A stretch of 64,000 nucleotides of DNA. Origin: Sphingomonas sp. 8AM (GTDB taxonomy: Bacteria; Pseudomonadota; Alphaproteobacteria; Sphingomonadales; Sphingomonadaceae). The DNA lies in the NCBI RefSeq assembly GCF_902506455.1, contig NZ_LR733844.1, positions 559,133-623,132 on the forward strand, read 5' to 3'. Below the pieces are notes generated by a model that made no database searches, was not told where the DNA came from, and saw nothing but the letters and a program-made list of their open reading frames with translations. The translations under genes and the position numbers were made by a program. Below are positions 8,629-15,823 of the stretch, piece by piece (the stretch's first letter is position 1; the number at the start of each line of letters is the position of its first letter).

Positions 8629-9765
8629 TCAGTCCTGCGGTACCGGCCCGGTCGTCGACACCGGGATCTGCCCGACCGCGCGATCCTGCGCCGCCATCAG
8701 GTAATCGGCAGTGGTCAGGAACGGCACCGGGTTCACCGCATGGCCGTCAATCCGTACCTCGTAATGAAGGTGCGGGCCGGTCGAGCGCCCGGTCGATCCC
8801 ATCAGCGCGATAAGCTGCCCGCGCTTCACGCGCGTGTTATCGGCGACGATGATCTTGGAAAGGTGACCGTAGCGGGTCGCGATGCCCTTGCCGTGGTTGA
8901 TCTCGACCATGTTGCCATACCCGCCCTGCCGGCCGGCGTGGCTGACGACGCCGTCGGCAGTGGCATAGATCGGCGTGCCGGACGGGCCGGGAATGTCCAC
9001 GCCCGCGTGCATCGCGGCGGTGCCCCGGAACGGGTCGGAGCGGATGCCGAAATTGCTGGTGAACTGCAGCTTCTGCACCGGCTGCACCGACGGGATCGCG
9101 ATCACGCCCTGCTCGAGCCGGTCGAGCTTCTTCCACGTCATGAACAGCGAGCGGAACTGCTGGTCGGCCGCGAGATCGGCGCGCGCCTCGGTGCTGTTCG
9201 CCTCGACCAGCGGACCGCCCATCGCCGCACCCGCCTTCGCGACGCGGCCCGGCGCGATACCGCGCTGGCGGAGTTGCTGCGCGGTGGCGGCATAGCGGTC
9301 GAGCAAGTGCTGCTCGGCGACCTGCGCCAGCGCCACCTGCCGGCGCTCGACCTTCAGGAACGGCCGAATCGTGTCGGCTGCAACGCGCGTCGCCTGCGGA
9401 TCGACCGCCAGCGTCGCCAGCGCCAGCCGGCGCGCATCGCCCTGCCCGGTCAGCGCGGCGGTCAGCAGTGCCTGACGCTGTTCGATGCGCGTGGCATGTT
9501 GCTGCGCGGCGGTGCGGATCGTCGCGACGCGCGCCTGCATCCGCTCGACCTTATGCTCCATCGCCTGCATCCGCTGCGCCTGCGCCGCCGCGGCGGGCGT
9601 CAGCCCGGCGGCTTGCGCGACCTGCGTCGACGCCTGAAGCGCGCCGTAGCCGGCGAAACCGAGCAGAAGTGCGGCGCCCCCGCGCAGCAGCGCCGGTCGT
9701 CCGGCGATAAGGGCGTTCAGGCGAACAAGCGGCCGCCCGGCCGGCAAAGAAGCGTTGTCGGTCAT
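8629..9765 (-). CDS. M23-family peptidoglycan endopeptidase, membrane-anchored
   Basis: A 378-residue cell-envelope hydrolase. An N-terminal membrane segment (about residues 26-50, LRGGAALLLGFAGYGALQA) is followed by a long coiled-coil region rich in Ala, Gln and Arg (about 55-200), then the LytM/M23 domain with zinc ligands in HAGVDIPG (about 281) and HLHYEV (about 361), plus NFGIRSDPF typical of the domain start. Such proteins cut cross-links in peptidoglycan or activate amidases during division. The start at 9765 is chosen because MTDN immediately precedes the membrane helix; the open frame extends 92 codons further upstream without protein-like sequence. It is transcribed alone. Confidence 0.88.
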   Translation of the reverse strand: MTDNASLPAGRPLVRLNALIAGRPALLRGGAALLLGFAGYGALQASTQVAQAAGLTPAAAAQAQRMQAMEHKVERMQARVATIRTAAQQHATRIEQRQALLTAALTGQGDARRLALATLAVDPQATRVAADTIRPFLKVERRQVALAQVAEQHLLDRYAATAQQLRQRGIAPGRVAKAGAAMGGPLVEANSTEARADLAADQQFRSLFMTWKKLDRLEQGVIAIPSVQPVQKLQFTSNFGIRSDPFRGTAAMHAGVDIPGPSGTPIYATADGVVSHAGRQGGYGNMVEINHGKGIATRYGHLSKIIVADNTRVKRGQLIALMGSTGRSTGPHLHYEVRIDGHAVNPVPFLTTADYLMAAQDRAVGQIPVSTTGPVPQD

Positions 9766-10285
9766 CGAACCCCAGATCAAGACTGCGACCAGTGCGACAC
9801 GCGCCGGTCTTCCCCTTTTTCCGTGTCCGCCCGCGATAGAACCGCTGCAGCGAACGCAAAGGTTTGTGCGCGGTAGAAGGTTAATCGCGCAATAGCGTCC
9901 GCCGCCAGGCGCGTCCAAGCGCCGGAGTCGTGCGCCGAGTCGTTGTAAGAAGCGGTAGTTCGGCTGCTCGGGACCGATCGATGCGCGCGTTTCCAGGATC
10001 GTCTTGGGCGTTTCGTGTCGAGTACCCGTCCCGTTCGTCACCCCGGATCACGTTCGGTATGACTGAAAAGACAGGAGATCGGCAATCATAAACTTGCTCT
10101 TGTCCGACCCGACAACTCCCGCCCGCCACCAGTCTTCGTCATCCCGGACTTGATCCGGGATCCCGCTTTTCGCCTCGGCCTCCCAAAAGAAGCTGCTCCC
10201 CGGATCAAGTCCGGGGCGACGAGAAGGAGATGAGACTGACTGAAACGGCAGCAACCCGACGCTCCGCGGTAGATGGCGACTGGCT
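9766..10285. other. 520-bp gene-free stretch between the M23 gene and bcp
   Basis: No convincing gene. It contains the family A repeat at 10137-10221 and a half copy near 10036-10064 (CGTCACCCCGG … GGTATGAC). The M23 promoter should lie in the left part, and the bcp transcript should end in the right part, but I see no clear terminator. Confidence 0.6.
10137..10221. repeat. Palindromic repeat, family A, copy 2
   Basis: Outer arms CGTCATCCCGGACTTGATCC and GGATCAAGTCCGGGGCGACG pair almost perfectly; the middle is more diverged than in copy 1 (CCCGCTTTTC … AGAAGCTG). Placed between bcp and the M23 gene. Confidence 0.9.
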
Positions 10286-10732
10286 CTACAGCGCCTTTGC
10301 GGCGTCCAGCACCGTCGCGGCGTGCCCCGGCACCTTCACCTTGCGCCACGCCTGAACGAGCTTCCCATCGCGATCGAACAGGAACGTCGCCCGCTCAATG
10401 CCCATATAGGTCTTGCCGTAGAGCTGCTTCTCGCCCCACACGCCAAACGCCTCGGTGACGCTGCCGTCGAGGTCGCTGGCGAGCATGACGGTCAGCGCAT
10501 GTTTGTCGCGGAACTTCGCGTGTTTGGCGACCGTGTCGCGCGACACCCCCAGCACCGTCGCCCCGGCGACGGCAAAGTCGTTGGTCAGCGACGAGAAGTC
10601 CTGCGCCTCGCGTGTGCAGCCCGGCGTATCGTCCTTGGGGTAGAAATAGACGACCAGCGGACGCGGCAGATCGTGCAGCCGCAACGGCGCGCCATCGGCG
10701 CCGGTAGCGATCACGTCCGGGAGGGTGTCCAT
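10286..10732 (-). CDS. bcp: Thioredoxin-dependent peroxiredoxin (BCP type)
   Basis: Reduces hydroperoxides in the cytoplasm. The 148-residue product has the peroxidatic cysteine in DDTPGCTREAQDF (Cys about residue 44) and the later GVSRDTVAKHAKF and GVWGEKQLYGK of the BCP/PrxQ family. In classical BCP a resolving cysteine sits five residues after the first; here that place is a glutamine, so this copy looks like a 1-Cys or atypical variant. ATG 10732 is used because it gives the family N-terminus; it lies inside the end of glnE (22-bp overlap), implying translational coupling to it. Confidence 0.93.
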   Translation of the reverse strand: MDTLPDVIATGADGAPLRLHDLPRPLVVYFYPKDDTPGCTREAQDFSSLTNDFAVAGATVLGVSRDTVAKHAKFRDKHALTVMLASDLDGSVTEAFGVWGEKQLYGKTYMGIERATFLFDRDGKLVQAWRKVKVPGHAATVLDAAKAL

Positions 10733-13356
10733 GCGATGCTCTCCTGCCAGCTTGCCGCGACGCTCTCGCGCACCCTCGTCAGCGTGGCAAGCACCGTGTC
10801 CCAATCGCGCAGCAGCACCGCGCGCGCGATCAGCGCGCGCGTCACCGCCGCGGCGGGTTCCTGCGCATCGGGGGCGATCAGCCGGACCGTGACGAGCAAC
10901 CGGCCGAGCAGGTCATAGGCCGCGCGCAGTTCCGGCGCGAACACCCCGGCGGCGATCAGCACGTCGATCGCCGCGCCGAGTTCCGGCGTGAAGGCGATGC
11001 GGCGCGTCAGCTGCGCGACATGCACCGCAAACTCCAGATCGACGAGCCCGCCCGGCAACAGCTTGGCATCGAGCGGCCCCTGCGGCGGCTTGTGCTGCGC
11101 CATCTCGGCGCGCATTGCCGCGGCATCGGCAGCGATATCGTGTTCCGCGCGCTCGCCGTTCAGCACGCGCGCGACGATCGCCTCGACCGCGGCCCGCGCC
11201 GCCGGACTGCCATAGATGGCGCGCGCGCGGGTCAGCGCCATATGCTCCCACGTCCAGGCTTCCTCGCGCTGGTAGCGTGCAAAGGAGTGGAGGCTGACCA
11301 CGAGGGGCCCTTGCGCGCCCGACGGTCGCAGCCGCGTATCGACCTGATACAGCGGCCCCGCCGCGGTCGGCACCGACAGCGCTGCGGTCACACGTTGCGC
11401 CAGCCGCGTGAAATAGAGCGTCGCGCCCAGCGGCTTCGCGCCGTCAGACTCGGCGGAGAAATCGCCGGTAAACAAATAGATCAGGTCGAGATCGGACGCA
11501 TGGGTCAGCGCCGCGCCGCCCAGCCGCCCAAGTGCGAGGATCACCAGCTCGCCGCCGGGCACGCGCCCGTGCACCTCCTCGAACGGCGCAACGGTGGCTG
11601 CGGTCAGCACCTTCACCGCCGCTTCCGCAACGCGCGCATACCCCGCTGCGACATCGAGCGGATCGGCGCGCCCGGCGACGATCTGCGTGCCCAGCGCAAA
11701 CTGCCGGTCGCCGACGAAGCGGCGCACATGGTCGAGGATCGCCTGATAGTCTGCGCCCTGCTCGGTCGCGCGCATCTGCGCCATCAGCGCCGGAACGTCA
11801 CCGACCGGATCGAACGCGCTCGCGTCGATCAGCCCGTCGAGCAGATCGGGTCGCCGCGCCAGCGCCTCGGCCAGGGTCGGCGCATGGCTGAGGATCTCGG
11901 CGAGCAACGTCGCCAGTGCCGGTCGCGCCTCCAGCAAGCGAAAGATATTGATCGCGCTCGGCAATCGCTCCAGCAACCGGTCAAGCCGGTTGAGCGCCAT
12001 CAACGGCACCGGCGCCTGCGCCAGCGCTTCGACCAGGCCGGGCAGCACCGCCTCCAGCGCGCTTTGTGCCGCGCCGCTGCGCAACGCAGGGTAGCGCGCC
12101 TCGCGCCACGCGACGATCCGGCGCGCGGCATCGTCGGTCTCGGCAAAGCCGGCCGCGGCAAGATAATCGCCCAGCCGGCCCGCGTCGTGCGGCACCGCGG
12201 CGGTGGGCGCTGGCGCGAGCCGGTCGAACGTCGCAGCCACCTGTTCGACATGCGGGCGGAGCAGGTCGAGCAGTGCCGCGCCGTCGGCCAGCCCGTGCAG
12301 CCGCGCGACCCGATCAAGCCCGTCGCCGGTCGGCAGCGCATGGGTCTGCCGGTCGTCGATCATCTGGATGCGATGCTCGATCGTCCGCAGCAGCGTATAG
12401 GCCGCCGTCAGCGCGCGTGCGTCCGCGGGATCAATGCGCCCCGCCGCGGCCAGCGCCGCCAGCGCGTCACGCGTGGCGGGCGCGCGCAGCGCCGCATCAC
12501 GCCCGCCATGGATCAGCTGGTGAATCTGCGCGAAGAACTCGATCTCGCGGATCCCGCCGCGCCCGCGCTTCAGGTCGTAACCGGGGCCGAACGCCTGCCC
12601 CTGTGCGTAATGGTCCCGAATGCGCCGGGTGATGTCGAGGATTTCGCCGACTGCGCCGAAGTCGAGGCTGCGCCGCCAGATGAACGGCCGGATCGTATCG
12701 AGGAACTGCTGGCCAAGGGCGCGGTCGCCCGCCGCTGCCCGCGCGCGGATGAAAGCGGCGCGTTCCCACGGCAGCGCCTGCGACTCATAATAAACGATCG
12801 CCGCATCGATCGGGATCACGATCGGAGTCGCTTCGGGCGACGGCCGCAGCCGCAGGTCGACGCGCAGGACATAGCCATCGGCATCCCGCGCCTGCAGAAG
12901 TTCGAGCACGCGCCGACCGATCCGCACCGCGGCGTCGGCGACATCCTCGCGCGGACGGTGCGGCAACGTCCGTGGGTCGTAGATCAGGATCGGGTCGATG
13001 TCCGACGAATAGTTGAGTTCGCGGCTGCCCTGCTTGCCCAGCGCGATCGCGGCAAAGCCTTGCACCATGGCGTCGGGCGTCCGCTCGGTGATCGCCGCCG
13101 TGATCGCGCGGTCGAGCGCCGAGTCCGCGAAGTCGGTCAGCGCCGCCGTCACGCCGGTCAGATCGAGCGCCCCCGCCAGATCGCCCTCGGCGACCTGCAG
13201 CGCCAGCTGCCGCCGCTCCAGTCGCAGCCGCTTGCCAAGCGGCAGATCGTCCGCGGAAAGCGCGGCGGCGGTCACCGCCTCGCGCGCGATCAGGCCGTCC
13301 AGAAATGGCGCAAAACGGGCGGCGCGAGCCCGCGCGTCGGTGACAGCTTCTGTCAT
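10711..13356 (-). CDS. glnE: Bifunctional glutamine synthetase adenylyltransferase/adenylyl-removing enzyme
   Basis: Controls glutamine synthetase by adding or removing AMP according to the PII signal. The 881-residue product shows the two-headed GlnE layout. The N-terminal nucleotidyltransferase half has GFAAIALGKQGSRELNYSSD with its DxD (about residues 104-123) and RRGRGGIREIEFFAQ (about 263-277); the C-terminal half repeats this as LALGRLGGAALTHASDLDL and KLLPGGLVDLEFAVH. Length is close to the alphaproteobacterial norm. The long plus-strand open frame across it is an artefact of the GC-rich codons. It overlaps bcp and diverges from a small gene at 13396. Confidence 0.95.
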   Translation of the reverse strand: MTEAVTDARARAARFAPFLDGLIAREAVTAAALSADDLPLGKRLRLERRQLALQVAEGDLAGALDLTGVTAALTDFADSALDRAITAAITERTPDAMVQGFAAIALGKQGSRELNYSSDIDPILIYDPRTLPHRPREDVADAAVRIGRRVLELLQARDADGYVLRVDLRLRPSPEATPIVIPIDAAIVYYESQALPWERAAFIRARAAAGDRALGQQFLDTIRPFIWRRSLDFGAVGEILDITRRIRDHYAQGQAFGPGYDLKRGRGGIREIEFFAQIHQLIHGGRDAALRAPATRDALAALAAAGRIDPADARALTAAYTLLRTIEHRIQMIDDRQTHALPTGDGLDRVARLHGLADGAALLDLLRPHVEQVAATFDRLAPAPTAAVPHDAGRLGDYLAAAGFAETDDAARRIVAWREARYPALRSGAAQSALEAVLPGLVEALAQAPVPLMALNRLDRLLERLPSAINIFRLLEARPALATLLAEILSHAPTLAEALARRPDLLDGLIDASAFDPVGDVPALMAQMRATEQGADYQAILDHVRRFVGDRQFALGTQIVAGRADPLDVAAGYARVAEAAVKVLTAATVAPFEEVHGRVPGGELVILALGRLGGAALTHASDLDLIYLFTGDFSAESDGAKPLGATLYFTRLAQRVTAALSVPTAAGPLYQVDTRLRPSGAQGPLVVSLHSFARYQREEAWTWEHMALTRARAIYGSPAARAAVEAIVARVLNGERAEHDIAADAAAMRAEMAQHKPPQGPLDAKLLPGGLVDLEFAVHVAQLTRRIAFTPELGAAIDVLIAAGVFAPELRAAYDLLGRLLVTVRLIAPDAQEPAAAVTRALIARAVLLRDWDTVLATLTRVRESVAASWQESIAWTPSRT

Positions 13357-13395
13357 ACGGGCGCAACCTTAGCGAAAAAGCGGCGTTGCGACACC

Positions 13396-13575
13396 ATGGC
13401 TCAAGACGCGACCTCCAACGGCATCCCTCCGCACGGCGCCTATGCCGTGCGCGATCCGCACGCCGCGGACGCGCTGGCCACGCCGTTGCGGGCGGCGTTC
13501 CGCAGGGAGGCGAAGATGCCGTGCGAGATCGAGGCATGTCTCGACCAGTTGCGGCGTGTACGTTTCCGCGGCTGA
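13396..13575 (+). CDS. Small hypothetical protein, 59 residues
   Basis: An ATG-started frame (MAQDATSNGIPPHGAYAVRD…) ending with TGA at 13573-13575. The product is soluble, has no signal peptide, and contains two close cysteines' worth of sequence only once (MPCEIEAC). The frame continues a long non-coding frame antisense to glnE, so length alone is weak evidence, but it lies in the space between divergent/convergent genes and its composition (acidic start, basic end) looks protein-like. No strong ribosome-binding site is seen. Similar short proteins occur in sphingomonads; no function is proposed. Confidence 0.4.
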   Translation: MAQDATSNGIPPHGAYAVRDPHAADALATPLRAAFRREAKMPCEIEACLDQLRRVRFRG

Positions 13576-13584
13576 TTGACCATT

Positions 13585-13616
13585 CCGTCATTGCGAGCAT
13601 AGCGACGCAATGACGG
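13585..13616. repeat. Short palindromic repeat, family B, internally deleted copy
   Basis: CCGTCATTGCGAGC … and GCAATGACGG form an 11-bp inverted pair around a few bases. It matches the ends of the roughly 77-bp family B repeats at 37171, 40559, 43138 and 47711 but lacks their middle. Sits just beyond the end of ecfG. Confidence 0.75.
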
Positions 13617-13623
13617 ATGTCGA

Positions 13624-14271
13624 TTAAGCGTCGCGATCCCGGCTGAGTTCGTCGACCTCGCTCATGATCGAATCGAGCGTCGAGCGCTCGGTATCGACCT
13701 CGTGATCGCGCCGCGACGACAGCGCGCTGCCGGCCATCAACGCCTCGAGCGCCACGCGACCGCGCGCCACCCGGCTCTTGATCGTACCGACCGCCACGCC
13801 GCAGATCTCGGCCGCTTCTTCATAGGCGAACCCGCCAGCGCCAACGAGGATCAGCGCCTCCCGCTGCGGCTGCGGCAGGTGCATCAGCGCACGTTGCATA
13901 TCCGCCAGTTCGACGTGCTTGTCCTGGCTGGCGGGCGCAGCGAGCACGCGATCCGCGACCAGATCGTCCCATTCGCCTTTGAAGCGCGCCCGGCGCATCT
14001 GGCTGAGGAACAGGTTGCGCAGGATGATGAAGGTCCACGCGCGCATATTGGTGCCGGCCTGGAAGCGCTTGCGCGCCGCCCATGCCTTCAGCAGGGTTTC
14101 CTGCACCAGATCATCTGCCAGATCGCGATTGCCCGACAAAGAACGCCCGAAGGCGCGCAGATGCGGGATCACCAGCGCCAGCTGCTTCTTGAACTCCGGG
14201 TCGGAGAGCGCGACGTGCTCGACCGGCGCCGTCTCCGGCGCGTCGTCTGCGAGCGTATTGGATTGGGTCAT
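13624..14271 (-). CDS. ecfG: General stress response sigma factor EcfG
   Basis: Alternative ECF sigma factor that directs RNA polymerase to stress promoters (GGAAC-N16/17-CGTT). The 215-residue product has region 2 with DLADDLVQETLLKAWAARKR (about residues 50-69) and MRAWTFIILRNLFLSQ, and region 4 with LPQPQREALILV and EICGVAVGTIKSRVARGR (about 158-175), the DNA-recognition helix. N-terminal acidic extension is normal for EcfG. It clusters with phyR, nepR and a PhyP-like kinase, which identifies it as the GSR sigma rather than another ECF. NepR is expected to hold it inactive until phosphorylated PhyR captures NepR. Confidence 0.92.
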   Translation of the reverse strand: MTQSNTLADDAPETAPVEHVALSDPEFKKQLALVIPHLRAFGRSLSGNRDLADDLVQETLLKAWAARKRFQAGTNMRAWTFIILRNLFLSQMRRARFKGEWDDLVADRVLAAPASQDKHVELADMQRALMHLPQPQREALILVGAGGFAYEEAAEICGVAVGTIKSRVARGRVALEALMAGSALSSRRDHEVDTERSTLDSIMSEVDELSRDRDA

Positions 14272-14374
14272 GCCGCTCCGTTATGCTGGATCGGCGCCCG
14301 GCTGGCGCCCGTCCGAGCCGTAAAGATAGGTATCGTCCGGCCGCTTGGCCAGTCCGTGCATCAACATCGACGCG

Positions 14375-14512
14375 TCAGGAAAGAAGGAGGGCAGCGAAGA
14401 TCGCTATCACCAGCAGCAGCGACGCTGCCAGAATGTACCGCGTCATCCCGGGCGTACTGCCCGCCCGCGCTTCGTCGGTTTCCAGATGAATGCGCTCGTT
14501 TTCGTCTGCCAT
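14375..14512 (-). CDS. 45-residue single-pass membrane protein in the GSR locus
   Basis: ATG at 14510-14512, TGA at 14375-14377. The product begins MADENERIHLETDEARAGST, a soluble acidic stretch, and ends in one hydrophobic helix of about 20 residues (YILAASLLLVIAIFAALLL) followed by Ser. AAGGGG stands about 12 bases upstream of the ATG as a ribosome-binding site. The predicted topology is N-in with a C-terminal anchor. It lies between phyR and ecfG on their strand, with 86 and 103 bp gaps, so it is probably cotranscribed. I do not recognise a named family. Too short for standard gene callers, but start signal, composition and position all support a real gene. Confidence 0.65.
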   Translation of the reverse strand: MADENERIHLETDEARAGSTPGMTRYILAASLLLVIAIFAALLLS

Positions 14513-14598
14513 AAGCGGTGTAACCCCTTAGAACCGTTTTGGGTCCGTATCGAAGACGGACCCGCAACAGGATGCCGGATCGTATGGCAGCGCCACGA

Positions 14599-15393
14599 TC
14601 AGGCCGGAACCGTGCTCTCGTCGAAGAACAGCGCCTGGCTGATCGCCGCCTTTACCGTCGACCGCTGGAACGGCTTCGTGATGAGGAAGGTCGGTTCGGG
14701 CCGCTCGCCGGTCAGCAACCGCTCCGGGAAAGCGGTGATGAAGATCACCGGCACGTTGAACTCGGCAAGGATGTCCTTGACCGCATCGATCCCCGAGCTG
14801 TCGTCGGCGAGCTGGATGTCGGCGAGCACCAGACCTGGGCGATCTTCCATCGCCAGCGCCACCGCCTCGTCGCGGGTCACCGCCACGCCGGTGACCTCGT
14901 GTCCGAGATCGCGGACGATCGATTCGATGTCCATCGCGATGATCGGCTCGTCCTCGATGATGAGCACACGCGCGCGGGTCTGCTTCTCGATCTCCGCGAG
15001 CGCTTCGGCGACCAGCGCGTCGACCTCGGCAGGTTCGACCTCGATCAGATAGGCCGCATCCTCGGGGGTGAAGCCTTCCATCGCGGTCAGCAGCAGCGCC
15101 TGCCGCGACAACGGCGTCATTCGCGACAGCCGCGCGCGCGCCACCGCTTCCTGATCCTCGGCCGGCATCTCGTCGGCGGTCTCGTCGAAATTGGCTGAAT
15201 TCCAGATCGCCTGGAAGGTACGATACAGCCCGAGCCGCGGATCGACGTCACGCGGAAATTCCTCCGGCGCGGCCACGATCGCTTCCAGCGTGGCGCGCAC
15301 ATACCGGTCGCCCTGCGCCTGGCTGCCCGTCAGCGCGCGACCATAGCGGCGCAGGAACGGAAGGTGCGGCGCGAGTTGTTGTCCGAGCGACAT
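14599..15393 (-). CDS. phyR: Stress response regulator PhyR (anti-anti-sigma factor)
   Basis: Phosphorylated PhyR uses a sigma-like domain to bind NepR and release EcfG. The 264-residue product has an N-terminal sigma-like half (residues 1-135, with SLGQQLAPHLPFLRRYGRAL and LSRQALLLTAMEGFTPEDAA mimicking regions 2 and 4) and a C-terminal receiver (about 141-260). The receiver has acidic pocket IEDEP (147-149), phospho-acceptor Asp192 in VLADIQL, and the family-specific FITAFPERLLTG with Thr220, then Lys240 in ITKPF. Start 15393 is chosen: GGAGGG lies about 10 bases upstream and the product begins MSLGQQ like known PhyR proteins; the frame upstream to 15702 is non-coding. Confidence 0.95.
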   Translation of the reverse strand: MSLGQQLAPHLPFLRRYGRALTGSQAQGDRYVRATLEAIVAAPEEFPRDVDPRLGLYRTFQAIWNSANFDETADEMPAEDQEAVARARLSRMTPLSRQALLLTAMEGFTPEDAAYLIEVEPAEVDALVAEALAEIEKQTRARVLIIEDEPIIAMDIESIVRDLGHEVTGVAVTRDEAVALAMEDRPGLVLADIQLADDSSGIDAVKDILAEFNVPVIFITAFPERLLTGERPEPTFLITKPFQRSTVKAAISQALFFDESTVPA

Positions 15394-15513
15394 GTGTAGA
15401 AAACCCTCCCTGCGGCGCGGCTCCGGCCGCCACCGCCGATACCCAATAGGCGTGCACGTCATGACAGGTCGCAGATGATACCCCCCGACCGCCGATTTTC
15501 GTCGCACCCGCAT

Positions 15514-15538
15514 GGAACCAACGATGCCGGATTTGGTT
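15514..15538 (+). promoter_or_regulatory. Candidate sigma-EcfG promoter for nepR-phyP
   Basis: GGAAC at 15514-15518, a 16-base spacer, then GGTT at 15535-15538. This differs from the GGAAC-N16/17-CGTT consensus at one base. It lies 120 bp before the nepR start in the divergent phyR-nepR gap. Autoregulation of the GSR locus by EcfG is known in alphaproteobacteria. Confidence 0.45.
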
Positions 15539-15658
15539 TCATGGCTCATACGTGCATTACGCGCTTGTCCGGCTGTGGCGTTCGTCCGAGGAACGTCCTG
15601 CGGTGCTGTATTGTCCCGTCTGGGGCGCCGATGGTCGGACTGTCTTAGGGGGTTTACG

Positions 15659-15817
15659 TTGACGTCGGATAAGGAAGCGCCTGAACAGTCGAAAAAGGGC
15701 ACCGCGGCTCAGTCGAAGAACCGCGACATGGGATCGGCGTTGCGCTCCGTCTATCAGAAGACCGTGGAAGAGACGGTTCCGGACGATCTGCTCTCCTTGC
15801 TTGGCAAGCTAGACTGA
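15659..15817 (+). CDS. nepR: Anti-sigma factor NepR
   Basis: Small protein that sequesters EcfG and is in turn bound by phosphorylated PhyR. The 52-residue product ends with GSALRSVYQKTVEETVPDD and LLSLLGKLD, the two-helix NepR core whose VYxxxVxExVPDxLLxLLxxLD pattern is diagnostic. The start is a TTG at 15659, with AGGGGG seven bases upstream; no ATG or GTG lies in the right place, and the ATG at 15512 would add 49 non-NepR residues. The weak start may hold NepR in balance with EcfG. It is followed after 6 bp by the kinase gene, so the two are cotranscribed and diverge from phyR. Confidence 0.88.
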   Translation: MTSDKEAPEQSKKGTAAQSKNRDMGSALRSVYQKTVEETVPDDLLSLLGKLD

Positions 15818-15823
15818 CGCGAC

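Noticed and set aside
11020..13395. Long plus-strand open frame opposite glnE (to 13575)
   Set aside because: Shadow of glnE; only the last 59 codons, beyond the glnE start, were kept as a possible small gene.
15590..15614. Second GGAAC element upstream of nepR at 15590
   Set aside because: At 16 or 17 bases downstream the sequence reads TTGT or TGTC, not CGTT; the element at 15514 fits better.
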